Notes under the pieces: model-generated | What the model was told of the DNA's origin: nothing | Seen by the model: the letters and a program-made list of their open reading frames with translations, nothing else | The model's database searches: none | Program-made: the position numbers and the translations under genes | Shown here: one piece after another, positions 8,901-15,120 of the stretch | Numbering within the stretch: position 1 is the first letter of the stretch | Layout: each line of letters starts with the position of its first letter | Assembly (NCBI RefSeq): GCF_029210385.1 | Contig: NZ_JARGDQ010000007.1 | Location: 1-64,000 of the forward strand | Direction: 5' to 3' | DNA length: 64,000 nt | From: Desulfurivibrio dismutans | GTDB lineage: Bacteria > Desulfobacterota > Desulfobulbia > Desulfobulbales > Desulfurivibrionaceae

Positions 8901-9161
8901 GGGAGATCAGAAGGTTCCGCCCGCGCCGCCACTACCCGCGAAGCGGTAATCGACGCCGGATGCCGCCGCTTCCGCCCCATCCTGCTCACCTCGCTGACCA
9001 CCTTCGGCGGTCTTTTTCCCATGATCCTCGAAACCAGCGTGCAGGCCCAGTTCCTGATCCCCATGGCCATCAGCCTGGGCTTCGGGGTGCTCTTCTCCAC
9101 CTTCATCACCCTGGTGCTGGTGCCCACCCTCTATATGGTACTGGAAAGGGAGCATACGTAG
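5928..9161 (+). CDS. RND-family efflux transporter permease (AcrB/MexF-like)
   Basis: The 1077-aa product is the normal length for an RND pump: a first membrane helix near residues 12-32, a large periplasmic domain, a helix bundle around 330-480 including FIMALGIVVDNSVVVGE (the helix with the proton-relay Asp), a second periplasmic domain, and a final bundle around 870-1070. It starts INRQIQWMAHNHV-like and keeps the YPGASPEEVE segment typical of the family. Two low-complexity insertions stand out: a Gly-rich run near 620-635, and a hydrophilic Gly/Pro/Asn loop near 970-1005 between membrane helices. The adaptor gene directly upstream completes a two-gene operon. It probably exports hydrophobic toxicants, but the substrate cannot be read. 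Confidence 0.93.
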   Translation: MNRQIQWMAHNHVAATLLLLFFTLGGLITAFTIKQEVFPEITLDRVTITVNYPGASPEEVEAGIVLQIEESIAAVDGIKEIKSTAAEGRATVNAVIDTGADVDQVLQDIKSEVDRIISFPVDAEQPVVSKALIRSEVISVVVYGPAPELTLRQWAEMIRDDLLELEGITQVELTGVRPYEISIELDEEMLRRHQLTLEGVAATVRQASQDIPGGVIRAEGGEILLRTKERRYTGREHEDIVVKADADGSLLHLGDIATVRDGFEEIDLISRFNGQPAAMVQVFRVGDQKPREISALIRNYVQQREIDTAETVIDLALWNDNSEVLQSRFQLLLKNAAIGLLLVFVILSLFLEFKLSLWIMLGLPVSFLGALLFMPGVEVSINMMSLFAFIMALGIVVDNSVVVGESIHEHRSRGKEKTQAAVEGTWEVAVPVVFSVLTTVAAFLPLLFITGTMGKFIYSIPLVVISILLVSLAVSLFVLPALLGRRENVPVPSSGLVGKIKELHRRVNDLLQELINGPYRRTLDFCLQYRGITLAAALVMLMLAVGVVGGGVVQFRFMPEVEGDTILVELEMPQGTLVEDTARVEAFIVEQAQQAIAEFDARRKDDRTILRHLYSIIGGTAAQGGPGGGGGDSGTHLATTTLFLQPAEVREVPAAEVAARWRELVGEIPGVRSLSFTTDLVRFGDHIDVQLAHDDFDTLLTVRDHLQEELAKYTGVGDIADNFPEGKRELTLRLKPAARSLGVTEEELGRQVRGAFFGAEALRVQRGRNEVRVMVRYPEMQRRSVWDLEQMTIRTPAGGDVPLLQAAEVIDGRGFAAINRTDRKRVINVTASVDERQANAEEILADLQSSVLAELMADFPGLSYDLEGEEKERRESMGSMARGFLLALFAIYALLAVPLRSYIQPLIIMAAIPFGIVGALLGHLLLGYNLSILSVFGIVALSGVVVNNSLLLIDRINRNRRQQGYEGDLGNLDNRQQPPDGPSLPNGPAGLGRSEGSARAATTREAVIDAGCRRFRPILLTSLTTFGGLFPMILETSVQAQFLIPMAISLGFGVLFSTFITLVLVPTLYMVLEREHT

Positions 9162-9175
9162 AGCATTAATTACCC

Positions 9176-9292
9176 TTACAACATGGCCGCACCCATCACC
9201 CACAGACCGATGGCGGTGGCGATCTGGGTCTTGTCGCCCATCTCCGTCAGGAAAAAGAGCACAAAGGTGGTGATGAAGGCCGTTTTGGGGAT
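9176..9292 (-). pseudogene. Relic of a UPF0016/GDT1-family cation transporter
   Basis: On the minus strand a 38-codon frame closed by stops at both ends contains FFLTEMGDKTQIATA. The E-x-G-D-K-T/S signature is the hallmark of the UPF0016 (GDT1/TMEM165, Mn2+/Ca2+ exporter) family, where it occurs in two transmembrane repeats of a protein of about 190-200 aa. Here only the core of one repeat survives, fused to an unrelated tail. No start codon with a ribosome site is visible, so I read it as a gene remnant. Confidence 0.6.
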
Positions 9293-9525
9293 CTATTTTT
9301 TGTTGACATGCCGGTCGGCTGTAACTATTCAGTACGAAGTGACGGTTTTGAACAGACAAGCTGCACGGGTTTGTCGCTGGCACCCCGTACAGTTTGCCAG
9401 GACTCCGTAAGGGACTACGTATCAACTCACCTATCACCTGCTACTCACGGAGCTGAAAAAGCACGGGACGAATACAGCGACTTTCCCCTCCCCAGAAAAT
9501 CATTCCAATATACAAGGAGATTAAT
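9293..9525. other. Gap with no gene, upstream of the ferritin-like gene
   Basis: I see no convincing coding frame or RNA structure here. The last 10 bases contain AAGGAG, the ribosome binding site of the downstream gene. A TTGACA occurs at 9302-9307, but no well-spaced -10 box follows. Confidence 0.4.
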
Positions 9526-9984
9526 ATGGAACTGGAACGATGCCGTCAGGCCATTGAAAGTGCCATACAGAGCGAGATAGATGCCAGAAAATTTTATGAG
9601 CAGGTTGGTGAACGGATCAAGGATAGCTACCTTAAAGAGGTGTTTGCCGAGTTTGCCCAGGAAGAGGCCAAGCATGAGAAGATCCTGACCGAAATCCTGG
9701 AGCAGAAAAAAGTGAATGTCGCTCATTTTGACTTTCAAACGGATTTTCATGTGTCAGAGACCATTAAAATGCCAAAGGTTTCTGCAGAAATGGACCTGAA
9801 GAGTGCGATCGGCCTGGCCATGAAAAACGAAGAGATCGCCATGAAAAAATATACCAGCCTGGCGGAAAACTGTATCGACCCTGAATTGAAATCTGTTTTC
9901 ATGAGCCTGGCAGCAATGGAACGGAGCCACAAGCATATTATGGAAGAAAAATTTGTGGATGTGGCCTACCCTGAGGTGTGGTAG
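9526..9984 (+). CDS. Rubrerythrin-like ferritin-fold diiron protein
   Basis: The 152-aa protein has a four-helix ferritin-like fold with two similar halves. The metal-ligand pattern is visible: Glu in SEIDARKFYE, E-x-x-H in EEAKHEK, Glu in AMKNEEIAMKKY, and E-x-x-H in MERSHKHIMEE. There is no C-terminal rubredoxin domain with CxxC pairs, so it belongs with short rubrerythrin or Fe-storage-like proteins rather than classical rubrerythrin. In anaerobes these usually reduce peroxide or handle iron. AAGGAGA sits 8 nt before the ATG. Its codon use is more AT-rich than that of the operon downstream. It is monocistronic. Confidence 0.85.
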   Translation: MELERCRQAIESAIQSEIDARKFYEQVGERIKDSYLKEVFAEFAQEEAKHEKILTEILEQKKVNVAHFDFQTDFHVSETIKMPKVSAEMDLKSAIGLAMKNEEIAMKKYTSLAENCIDPELKSVFMSLAAMERSHKHIMEEKFVDVAYPEVW

Positions 9985-10035
9985 GGAATCGTTTCAAAAA
10001 TAAAGTGCCGGGCGATCATTTATCGCCCTTTGCCC

Positions 10036-10101
10036 CCCTGAGCTTCGCCGATCTGGCCGAGTTCATCCAGTACCACAACCCCCAAAACCGCCAACTGCAA
10101 A
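10036..10101 (+). pseudogene. Possible relic of a type I restriction methylase (HsdM) C-terminal segment
   Basis: The frame reads PLSFADLAEFIQYHNPQNR, which resembles the conserved segment near the C-terminus of HsdM N6-adenine methylases (consensus like L-x-D-F-x-x-CY-x-P-x-NR). Nothing before or after it continues the family, and it overlaps the end of the ferritin-like gene's flank. I read it as a fragment left by deletion. A chance match cannot be excluded by eye. Confidence 0.35.
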
Positions 10102-10147
10102 AGGCCATTGGGGTACCGAAAATAACCCCTAAGGCCGCTGACGCAGC

Positions 10148-10192
10148 TTCAGCTACTAAGACCGGAACAAGGCTCCGGTCTTAGTAGCTGAA
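10148..10192. other. 19-bp perfect hairpin
   Basis: Arms 10148-10166 and 10174-10192 are perfect complements with a 7-nt loop. It is followed by AAAAG rather than T-residues on the plus strand. It lies between the ferritin-like gene and the next promoter, so it may separate the transcription units. Confidence 0.7.
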
Positions 10193-10211
10193 AAGTGTCG
10201 CTGGAAATCAT

Positions 10212-10240
10212 TTGACAACCGGCCCGGCGGTTGTTATCTA
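10212..10240 (+). promoter_or_regulatory. Sigma-70-type promoter of the metal-uptake operon
   Basis: TTGACA (10212-10217) and TATCTA (10235-10240) are spaced by exactly 17 nt, about 57 nt before the first ATG of the operon. A strong GGGGAGG ribosome site (about 10284-10290) precedes that ATG. I see no clear operator palindrome. Confidence 0.75.
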
Positions 10241-10296
10241 CAGGGCACCAGTAACACAAAATAATAATATATAACAATATTCCGGGGAGGTCCAAA

Positions 10297-11067
10297 ATGG
10301 TATTGCAACGCTACAAAACCGACCACAACATGCTGTTTTCGGGGGTTATCTTACTGGGACTGCTGACTTTGGGACCATTGCTGGCAGCCCCGGCGACCGC
10401 CGGCACTCTGCAGTTTTACGCCAATGGGGAAGAACTGGTCACCGAGGGTTTTCTGGCCCCCAAGCTGACCAAAGACGGCTGGCGCCTGACCTTTTCCCAC
10501 GCCTATGTCACCCTGGCCGAGATTACCGCCTACCAGACCTCCCCTCCTTTTGACCCCCACGATCATAAAGACATCATCGCGGCGCAACGGATCAGCCTGC
10601 TTGGGGTGCATACCGTGGACCTGGCCGCCGGCACCGACGACGACCCGCCGGTACAGGTGGGTGAAGCAAGCCCGGCTCCGGCGGGACATTACAACGCCAT
10701 TTCCTGGCGGATGCAACCTGCCGCTTCCGGGCCGGCCAAAGGTTACTCCATGCTGCTGATCGGCCAGGCCAGCAAAGGCGACCGGAAGGCTGAATTCACC
10801 ATCGGCACCCGGGAAGAAGCCGTTTATCAATGCGGCGAGTTTGTCGGGGACCAGCGCAAGGGTTTTCTCACCGCCGGCGGCAGCGCCGACCTGGAGATGA
10901 CCTTTCACTTCGATCACCTCTTTGGCCGGGCCGACAAGGCGGCTGACGCCCCCGTGAACCTGGCGGCCCCGGGCTTTACCCCCTTTGCCGCCGCCGGCAA
11001 AGTCCACGAAATCAGCATGGATGGCCTGCACCTGGGCCACGCCGGCGAAGGCCATTGCCGCCAGTAG
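10297..11067 (+). CDS. Secreted protein of unknown family, first gene of the ABC/FmdE operon
   Basis: The 256-aa protein starts with a signal peptide (hydrophobic stretch about 13-30, cleavage near APATAG), so it is exported to the periplasm. The mature part is rich in beta-strand-like segments. It contains a His-rich patch DPHDHKD, a Cys in YQCGEFVG, and a C-terminal FHFDHLFG followed by GLHLGHAGEGHC, which could bind a metal. I do not recognise the family with certainty; it only loosely recalls periplasmic metal-binding partners such as MbnP-like proteins. Ten nt separate it from the next gene, and it is the promoter-proximal gene of a seven-gene operon ending in fmdE. A metal-capture role is inferred from context and His content. 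Confidence 0.75.
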   Translation: MVLQRYKTDHNMLFSGVILLGLLTLGPLLAAPATAGTLQFYANGEELVTEGFLAPKLTKDGWRLTFSHAYVTLAEITAYQTSPPFDPHDHKDIIAAQRISLLGVHTVDLAAGTDDDPPVQVGEASPAPAGHYNAISWRMQPAASGPAKGYSMLLIGQASKGDRKAEFTIGTREEAVYQCGEFVGDQRKGFLTAGGSADLEMTFHFDHLFGRADKAADAPVNLAAPGFTPFAAAGKVHEISMDGLHLGHAGEGHCRQ

Positions 11068-11077
11068 AAGAAAAATC

Positions 11078-11626
11078 ATGTTGATCAGGACCAAACAATC
11101 ATACCGGGCGTTGGCGTCTGGACGAACCAGGAGCGTCAATCTGCCGGGCCTGCCTGTGCTGATGGCATTTTCAGCGCTGCTGATCGGCCTTGGCGGGCTG
11201 CTCCTGCCGGCTCCACCGGCGGCGGCCCACGGAGCCCTGGTGGAATACCGCCCGGCGCCGGGTATTGTCATCGAGGCCCGTTACGATACCGGGCAACCCA
11301 TGGCGGAGGCCCAAATCATCGTTTACGCCCCGGACAACCCCACCGAAGCCTGGCACACCGGGACCAGCGATCAGCACGGCCGCTTCAGCTTCGTGCCGGA
11401 CCCGGAGTTGACCGGTACCTGGACGGTGCAGGCCCGGCAGGGTGGCCACGGCGCCATGGCCCATATCGAGCTGGCCGCCGCGGACACACAACAGAAGGAT
11501 CAAGCCACCGGCCCCGCCGCCGGGCCGCCGGCCACCACCTCCGGCCAGCGCTGGCTGATGGCCGGGGCGGTGATCTGGGGCTTTATCGGCACCGCCCTTT
11601 TCTTCCGTCGTCGGCCCAAAAACTGA
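11078..11626 (+). CDS. Membrane-anchored periplasmic Ig-like/carboxypeptidase-regulatory domain protein
   Basis: From the ATG at 11078 this gives 182 aa: an N-terminal signal or anchor (about 28-50, ending PPAAAHGALVEYR), a small beta-sandwich (about 52-135) with the GQPMAEAQIIVYAP pattern of DUF4198 / carboxypeptidase-regulatory-like domains, a Pro/Ala linker, and a C-terminal membrane helix (about 160-177) followed by RRRPKN. After signal cleavage the first residue would be a His (AHG). Similar small proteins (NikL-, NikM- and CbiN-like partners) accompany nickel and cobalt transporters, which fits this operon. The in-frame upstream extension overlaps the previous gene and is not needed. 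Confidence 0.75.
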   Translation: MLIRTKQSYRALASGRTRSVNLPGLPVLMAFSALLIGLGGLLLPAPPAAAHGALVEYRPAPGIVIEARYDTGQPMAEAQIIVYAPDNPTEAWHTGTSDQHGRFSFVPDPELTGTWTVQARQGGHGAMAHIELAAADTQQKDQATGPAAGPPATTSGQRWLMAGAVIWGFIGTALFFRRRPKN

Positions 11627-11645
11627 AAAAACCCGACCGGCGACC

Positions 11646-11675
11646 ATGTCACCCCACTCCATGTCACCCCACTCC
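11646..11675 (+). repeat. Tandem 15-nt duplication
   Basis: ATGTCACCCCACTCC occurs twice head-to-tail (11646-11660 and 11661-11675), just upstream of the likely start of the binding-protein gene. If translated in frame it would encode MSPHS twice. It probably lies in the leader. Confidence 0.85.
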
Positions 11676-11723
11676 ATGACGATCCGGCAAAAAGTCCACG
11701 AATGTACTGGAAGGAATAGCGGA

Positions 11724-13322
11724 ATGTCCTCTGCCTTACTACGCAACCTGACCATAGTAAGTGTTTTTTTGCTGCTGCTGGGCGGCGGCCCGGCAACAAC
11801 GTCCTACGCCGGAAATGAAACCCGTACATTAAAGATTGCCGACGGCCGGGGCGACTGGGGATACCCCAACCCTTTTCTCCACTACCCCCGGGGGGTGGGT
11901 TATATTCGAATGTCCTGGGTGTTCGACACCCTGGTCTGGAAAGATGAAAGCGGCTTCATCCCGGCCCTGGCCCAGGAGTGGTCCTACGACCCGGAGCACC
12001 TGGCCTTCACCTTCAAGCTCAACCCCAAGGCCCGCTGGCATGACGGCGAACCCCTGACCGCCGCCGACGTGGTCTTCACCGTCGCATATTTCCAAAAACA
12101 CCCCTACCACTGGGTCATGCTGGACCATGTCAAGGAAGCCAAGGCCATCGACCGCCACACCGTAACCATCTTCCTGACCCGGCCCTACGCCCCCTTTATC
12201 TCCAATATCGGCGGCATCATGCCGATTCTGCCCCGCCACATCTGGCAGGAGGTCAGCGACCCCCGTAATTTTAACGAACCCAGCGCCTTTATCGGCAGTG
12301 GTCCCTACGTTTTCAAGAATTTCGACCAGGCCCGGGGCAGTTACCTTTACGAGGCCTTTGCCGATTATTACCAGGGCCGGCCCACGGCGGAGCGCCTTAT
12401 TTACCTGCGGGCCGGCCAGCCCCTAGTGGCCCTGACCGGCGGCCAGGCCGACCTGGCCAACATCCGCCCGGAGATGGCGGCCCAACTGCGGCAACGGGGT
12501 TTTGAAATTATTAGCGACCAGCGGGGCTGGAACAAAAAGCTGATGATCAACCACCGCCGCGCTCCCTTCAACGAGCGCAAATTCCGCCAGGCCCTGGCCC
12601 ATGCCATCGACCGCCGGGAAATCATCGACCGGGCGCACCGGGGCTTTGGCGCCCCAGCCTCCTACGGCCTGCTCAGTGTTGACCACCCGATGTACAACCC
12701 GGACACCCCCGATTACCCCACCGACCAGGCCAAGGCCCGGCAGTTGCTGGAACACCTGGGCTACCGGGCCGACGCCCAGGGCTATTACCACCGCGACGGC
12801 CGGCCCCTCAAGGTGGAACTGCTGGCCTCCACCATCACCGCCGCCGGCGAAACCGCCGCCGACCGTGATGGCGAGGTAATCCGCCGGCAACTTAACGCCG
12901 TGGGCATCCGGGTGGAGCTGGTCAACCTGGAGCAGGCCACCACCGACAGTCGGGTGCGCAACTGGCAGTTTGATCTGGCCCTTTCCGGTCATGGCGGCAT
13001 CGGCGGCGATCCCCTGATCCTGGTGGAGATGATCTCCGGCGAGGTCGGGGCCGGGTCCGTCAACAGCGCCCGGTTTGACGACAACCCGGAACTTGCCCGC
13101 CTGCTGCGCGAACAGATGACCGCCATGGACCCCGATGAGCGTCGGCGGCTGGTGCACCGCATCCAGGAGTTGCACGCCCTGGAGGTACCGGCCATCCCCC
13201 TCTACTACCCCGATTCCCTGGCCGCTTATCAACCGGCCAAAGGGGTACGGTGGTTCTTTACCCCCGGCGGTATCGGCAAGGGTGTGCCCATCCCCCAGAA
13301 CAAGGTTTCCCTGCTGCCCTGA
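11724..13322 (+). CDS. ABC importer substrate-binding protein, nickel/peptide (NikA/DppA) family
   Basis: The 532-aa protein (from the ATG at 11724) has a signal peptide (LTIVSVFLLLLGGGPATTSYA) and the layout of family 5 extracellular solute-binding proteins: VFDTLVWKDESG and AQEWSYDPEHLAFTFKLNPKARWHDGEPLTAADVVFT near residues 70-125, then KLMINHRRAPFNERKFRQALAHAIDRREI around 275-300. It captures a substrate in the periplasm and delivers it to the permeases encoded next. Peptides, nickel chelates and heme are all known ligands of this family. The neighbours (FmdE, His-rich ATPase) favour a metal or metal complex, which is inference. An alternative in-frame start at 11646 would add 26 unusual residues ahead of the signal peptide. 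Confidence 0.88.
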   Translation: MSSALLRNLTIVSVFLLLLGGGPATTSYAGNETRTLKIADGRGDWGYPNPFLHYPRGVGYIRMSWVFDTLVWKDESGFIPALAQEWSYDPEHLAFTFKLNPKARWHDGEPLTAADVVFTVAYFQKHPYHWVMLDHVKEAKAIDRHTVTIFLTRPYAPFISNIGGIMPILPRHIWQEVSDPRNFNEPSAFIGSGPYVFKNFDQARGSYLYEAFADYYQGRPTAERLIYLRAGQPLVALTGGQADLANIRPEMAAQLRQRGFEIISDQRGWNKKLMINHRRAPFNERKFRQALAHAIDRREIIDRAHRGFGAPASYGLLSVDHPMYNPDTPDYPTDQAKARQLLEHLGYRADAQGYYHRDGRPLKVELLASTITAAGETAADRDGEVIRRQLNAVGIRVELVNLEQATTDSRVRNWQFDLALSGHGGIGGDPLILVEMISGEVGAGSVNSARFDDNPELARLLREQMTAMDPDERRRLVHRIQELHALEVPAIPLYYPDSLAAYQPAKGVRWFFTPGGIGKGVPIPQNKVSLLP

Positions 13323-13328
13323 GCGATA

Positions 13329-14288
13329 ATGAACACACGTCACCAGCCCCTTTACGCCTACCTGCTGGCCGCCCTGGTCATGGTCGGCCTGAGCTACGGC
13401 CTGCCGCTGCTTTTGCCGGGCGATTACATCGAGGCGGTTTACGGCTCCTCACAGGTGGTCCTGGATGCCGAGCAGGAGGCCCAACTCCGGCAAGAGCTGG
13501 GTGGCCGGAAGGGTTTTGCGGCCCACCTTTGGGGCCTGGTCACCCTGGACTGGGGCCATTCCCTGGCCCTGCAGACCCCGGTTTCCCGCCTGGTGCTGGA
13601 AGCCCTGCCCTGGACCCTGCTGTTGCTGGGCACTGCCCATCTCCTGGCCCTGGTCCTGGGCTTTATCGCCGGGGTGGAAGCGGCCTGGCGGCGGGGCGGG
13701 CGACTGGAAAAGGCCGGGGTCGGGGGCGCCACCATGCTCCAGGGGGTGCCGGAGATCGGCAGCGGAGTCCTGTTGCTGCTGCTGTTTGCCTACCACCTGG
13801 GCTGGTTTCCCGCCGGCGGGGCCACCACCGCCTATGCCGAGCTCAGCGGCGGCCCCTGGCTGCTGGATGTCCTCCATCACCTGGCCCTGCCCCTGCTCAC
13901 CCTGGTACTGGCCTACCTGCCGGGCAATTTTCTGCTTACCCGGGCCGGCATGGTGATGATCCTGGGCAGCCCCTACCTGGAAACCGCCCGCGCCAAGGGG
14001 CTGCCGCCCCTGCGGGTACGCTACGTCCACGCGGCCCGCAACGCCCTGCTGCCGGTGCTGACCCGTTTCGGCCTGCGCCTGGCCTTCATGATCACCGGCG
14101 CCCTGGTGGTGGAGACCATCTTCGCCTACCCCGGCCTGGGCACGCTGCTGTTCACCGCCATCGGCAGCCGCGATTTGCCGGTGATCCAGGCGGTGGTGCT
14201 GCTGGCGGCCCTGCTGATGCTTTTGATCAACCTGGGGCTGGCCCTGCTCCACCGGCGACTGGACCCAAGGATCGGCCATGCCCTCTGA
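13329..14288 (+). CDS. ABC importer permease, NikB/DppB type
   Basis: The 319-aa inner-membrane protein has about six hydrophobic segments. It has the family's N-terminal layout (a first helix, then a periplasmic region with GDYIEAVYG) and a C-terminal cytoplasmic coupling loop, ETARAKGLPPLRVRYVHAAR (about residues 218-237), the EAA-type motif that contacts the ATPase. It starts 6 nt after the binding-protein stop and overlaps the next gene by 11 nt, so the transporter genes are tightly coupled. The likely substrate is as for the binding protein. Confidence 0.9.
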   Translation: MNTRHQPLYAYLLAALVMVGLSYGLPLLLPGDYIEAVYGSSQVVLDAEQEAQLRQELGGRKGFAAHLWGLVTLDWGHSLALQTPVSRLVLEALPWTLLLLGTAHLLALVLGFIAGVEAAWRRGGRLEKAGVGGATMLQGVPEIGSGVLLLLLFAYHLGWFPAGGATTAYAELSGGPWLLDVLHHLALPLLTLVLAYLPGNFLLTRAGMVMILGSPYLETARAKGLPPLRVRYVHAARNALLPVLTRFGLRLAFMITGALVVETIFAYPGLGTLLFTAIGSRDLPVIQAVVLLAALLMLLINLGLALLHRRLDPRIGHAL

Positions 14289-15111
14289 GTTTAACCGTAT
14301 CCGCCGCGACCCCTGGCTGACCGTCGGCCTGCTGCTGTTACTGCTGCTGGCCGGTCTGAGCCTGCTGGGGCCGCTGCTGACCCCCCACGACCCCCACGAT
14401 ATGTCCTTCATGCCCTTAAGCACCCCTTCGGCCCAGCATTGGCTGGGGGTCAACGACGGCGGCATGGATATCTACTCCGAGCTGGTCCACAGCCTGCGCA
14501 ACACCCTCTGGTTCGGCCTGCTGGCCGGGGTCTGCGGCCTGCTGCTGGGCGCAACCGGCGGCCTGGCGGCGGCCTGGTACGGCGGCTGGCTCGACCAGCT
14601 TTTGATGCGGCTGGCCGACATTATTCTGGCCCTGCCCGCCATTTTAGTACTGATCCTGCTGGCCGCCTTTTTCCGGCCCGACCCGGCCTGGCTGGCCCTG
14701 ACCCTGGCCGCGCTGGCCTGGCCCAACAGCGCCAAGGTGATCCGGGCCCAGGCCCTGGGCCTGAAAAACCAACTCCACCTCCAGGCGGCCCGGCGGATGG
14801 GGGCCTCGGTCGGCTACCTGCTCCGCCGTCATCTGCTGCCCGAACTCTTTCCGCTCTATCTGGTGGCCCTGGCCGCCAAGATCCGGATGGCGGTCTTCAT
14901 GGAGGCCACTTTGGCCTTTCTCGGCCTTTTTGACCCGGCTCGCAAGTCCCTGGGGATGATGATCAGCTATGCCCTGAAATATTATTACCTGGAAATCTGG
15001 CCCTACTGGCTGCTGCCCCCCATCATCTGCCTGACCCTGCTGATCATGGGCGCCACCTTCCTGGCCGTGAGCCTGGAAAAATTTTTCGACCCCCGCCTGC
15101 GCGAGCTGTGA
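14278..15111 (+). CDS. ABC importer permease, NikC/DppC type
   Basis: The 277-aa inner-membrane partner permease has an N-terminal helix (LTVGLLLLLLLAGLSLLGPLL), then the TPHDPHDMSFMPLSTPSAQHWLGVNDGGMDIYSEL segment characteristic of DppC/NikC (usually GTD.xGRD). The EAA loop follows near residues 155-180 (VIRAQALGLKNQLHLQAARRMG). The usual GTDxxGRD reads GVNDGGMD here, a modest deviation. It overlaps nikB-like and ends 9 nt before the ATPase gene. Confidence 0.9.
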   Translation: MPSEFNRIRRDPWLTVGLLLLLLLAGLSLLGPLLTPHDPHDMSFMPLSTPSAQHWLGVNDGGMDIYSELVHSLRNTLWFGLLAGVCGLLLGATGGLAAAWYGGWLDQLLMRLADIILALPAILVLILLAAFFRPDPAWLALTLAALAWPNSAKVIRAQALGLKNQLHLQAARRMGASVGYLLRRHLLPELFPLYLVALAAKIRMAVFMEATLAFLGLFDPARKSLGMMISYALKYYYLEIWPYWLLPPIICLTLLIMGATFLAVSLEKFFDPRLREL

Positions 15112-15120
15112 GCTGAAGCG

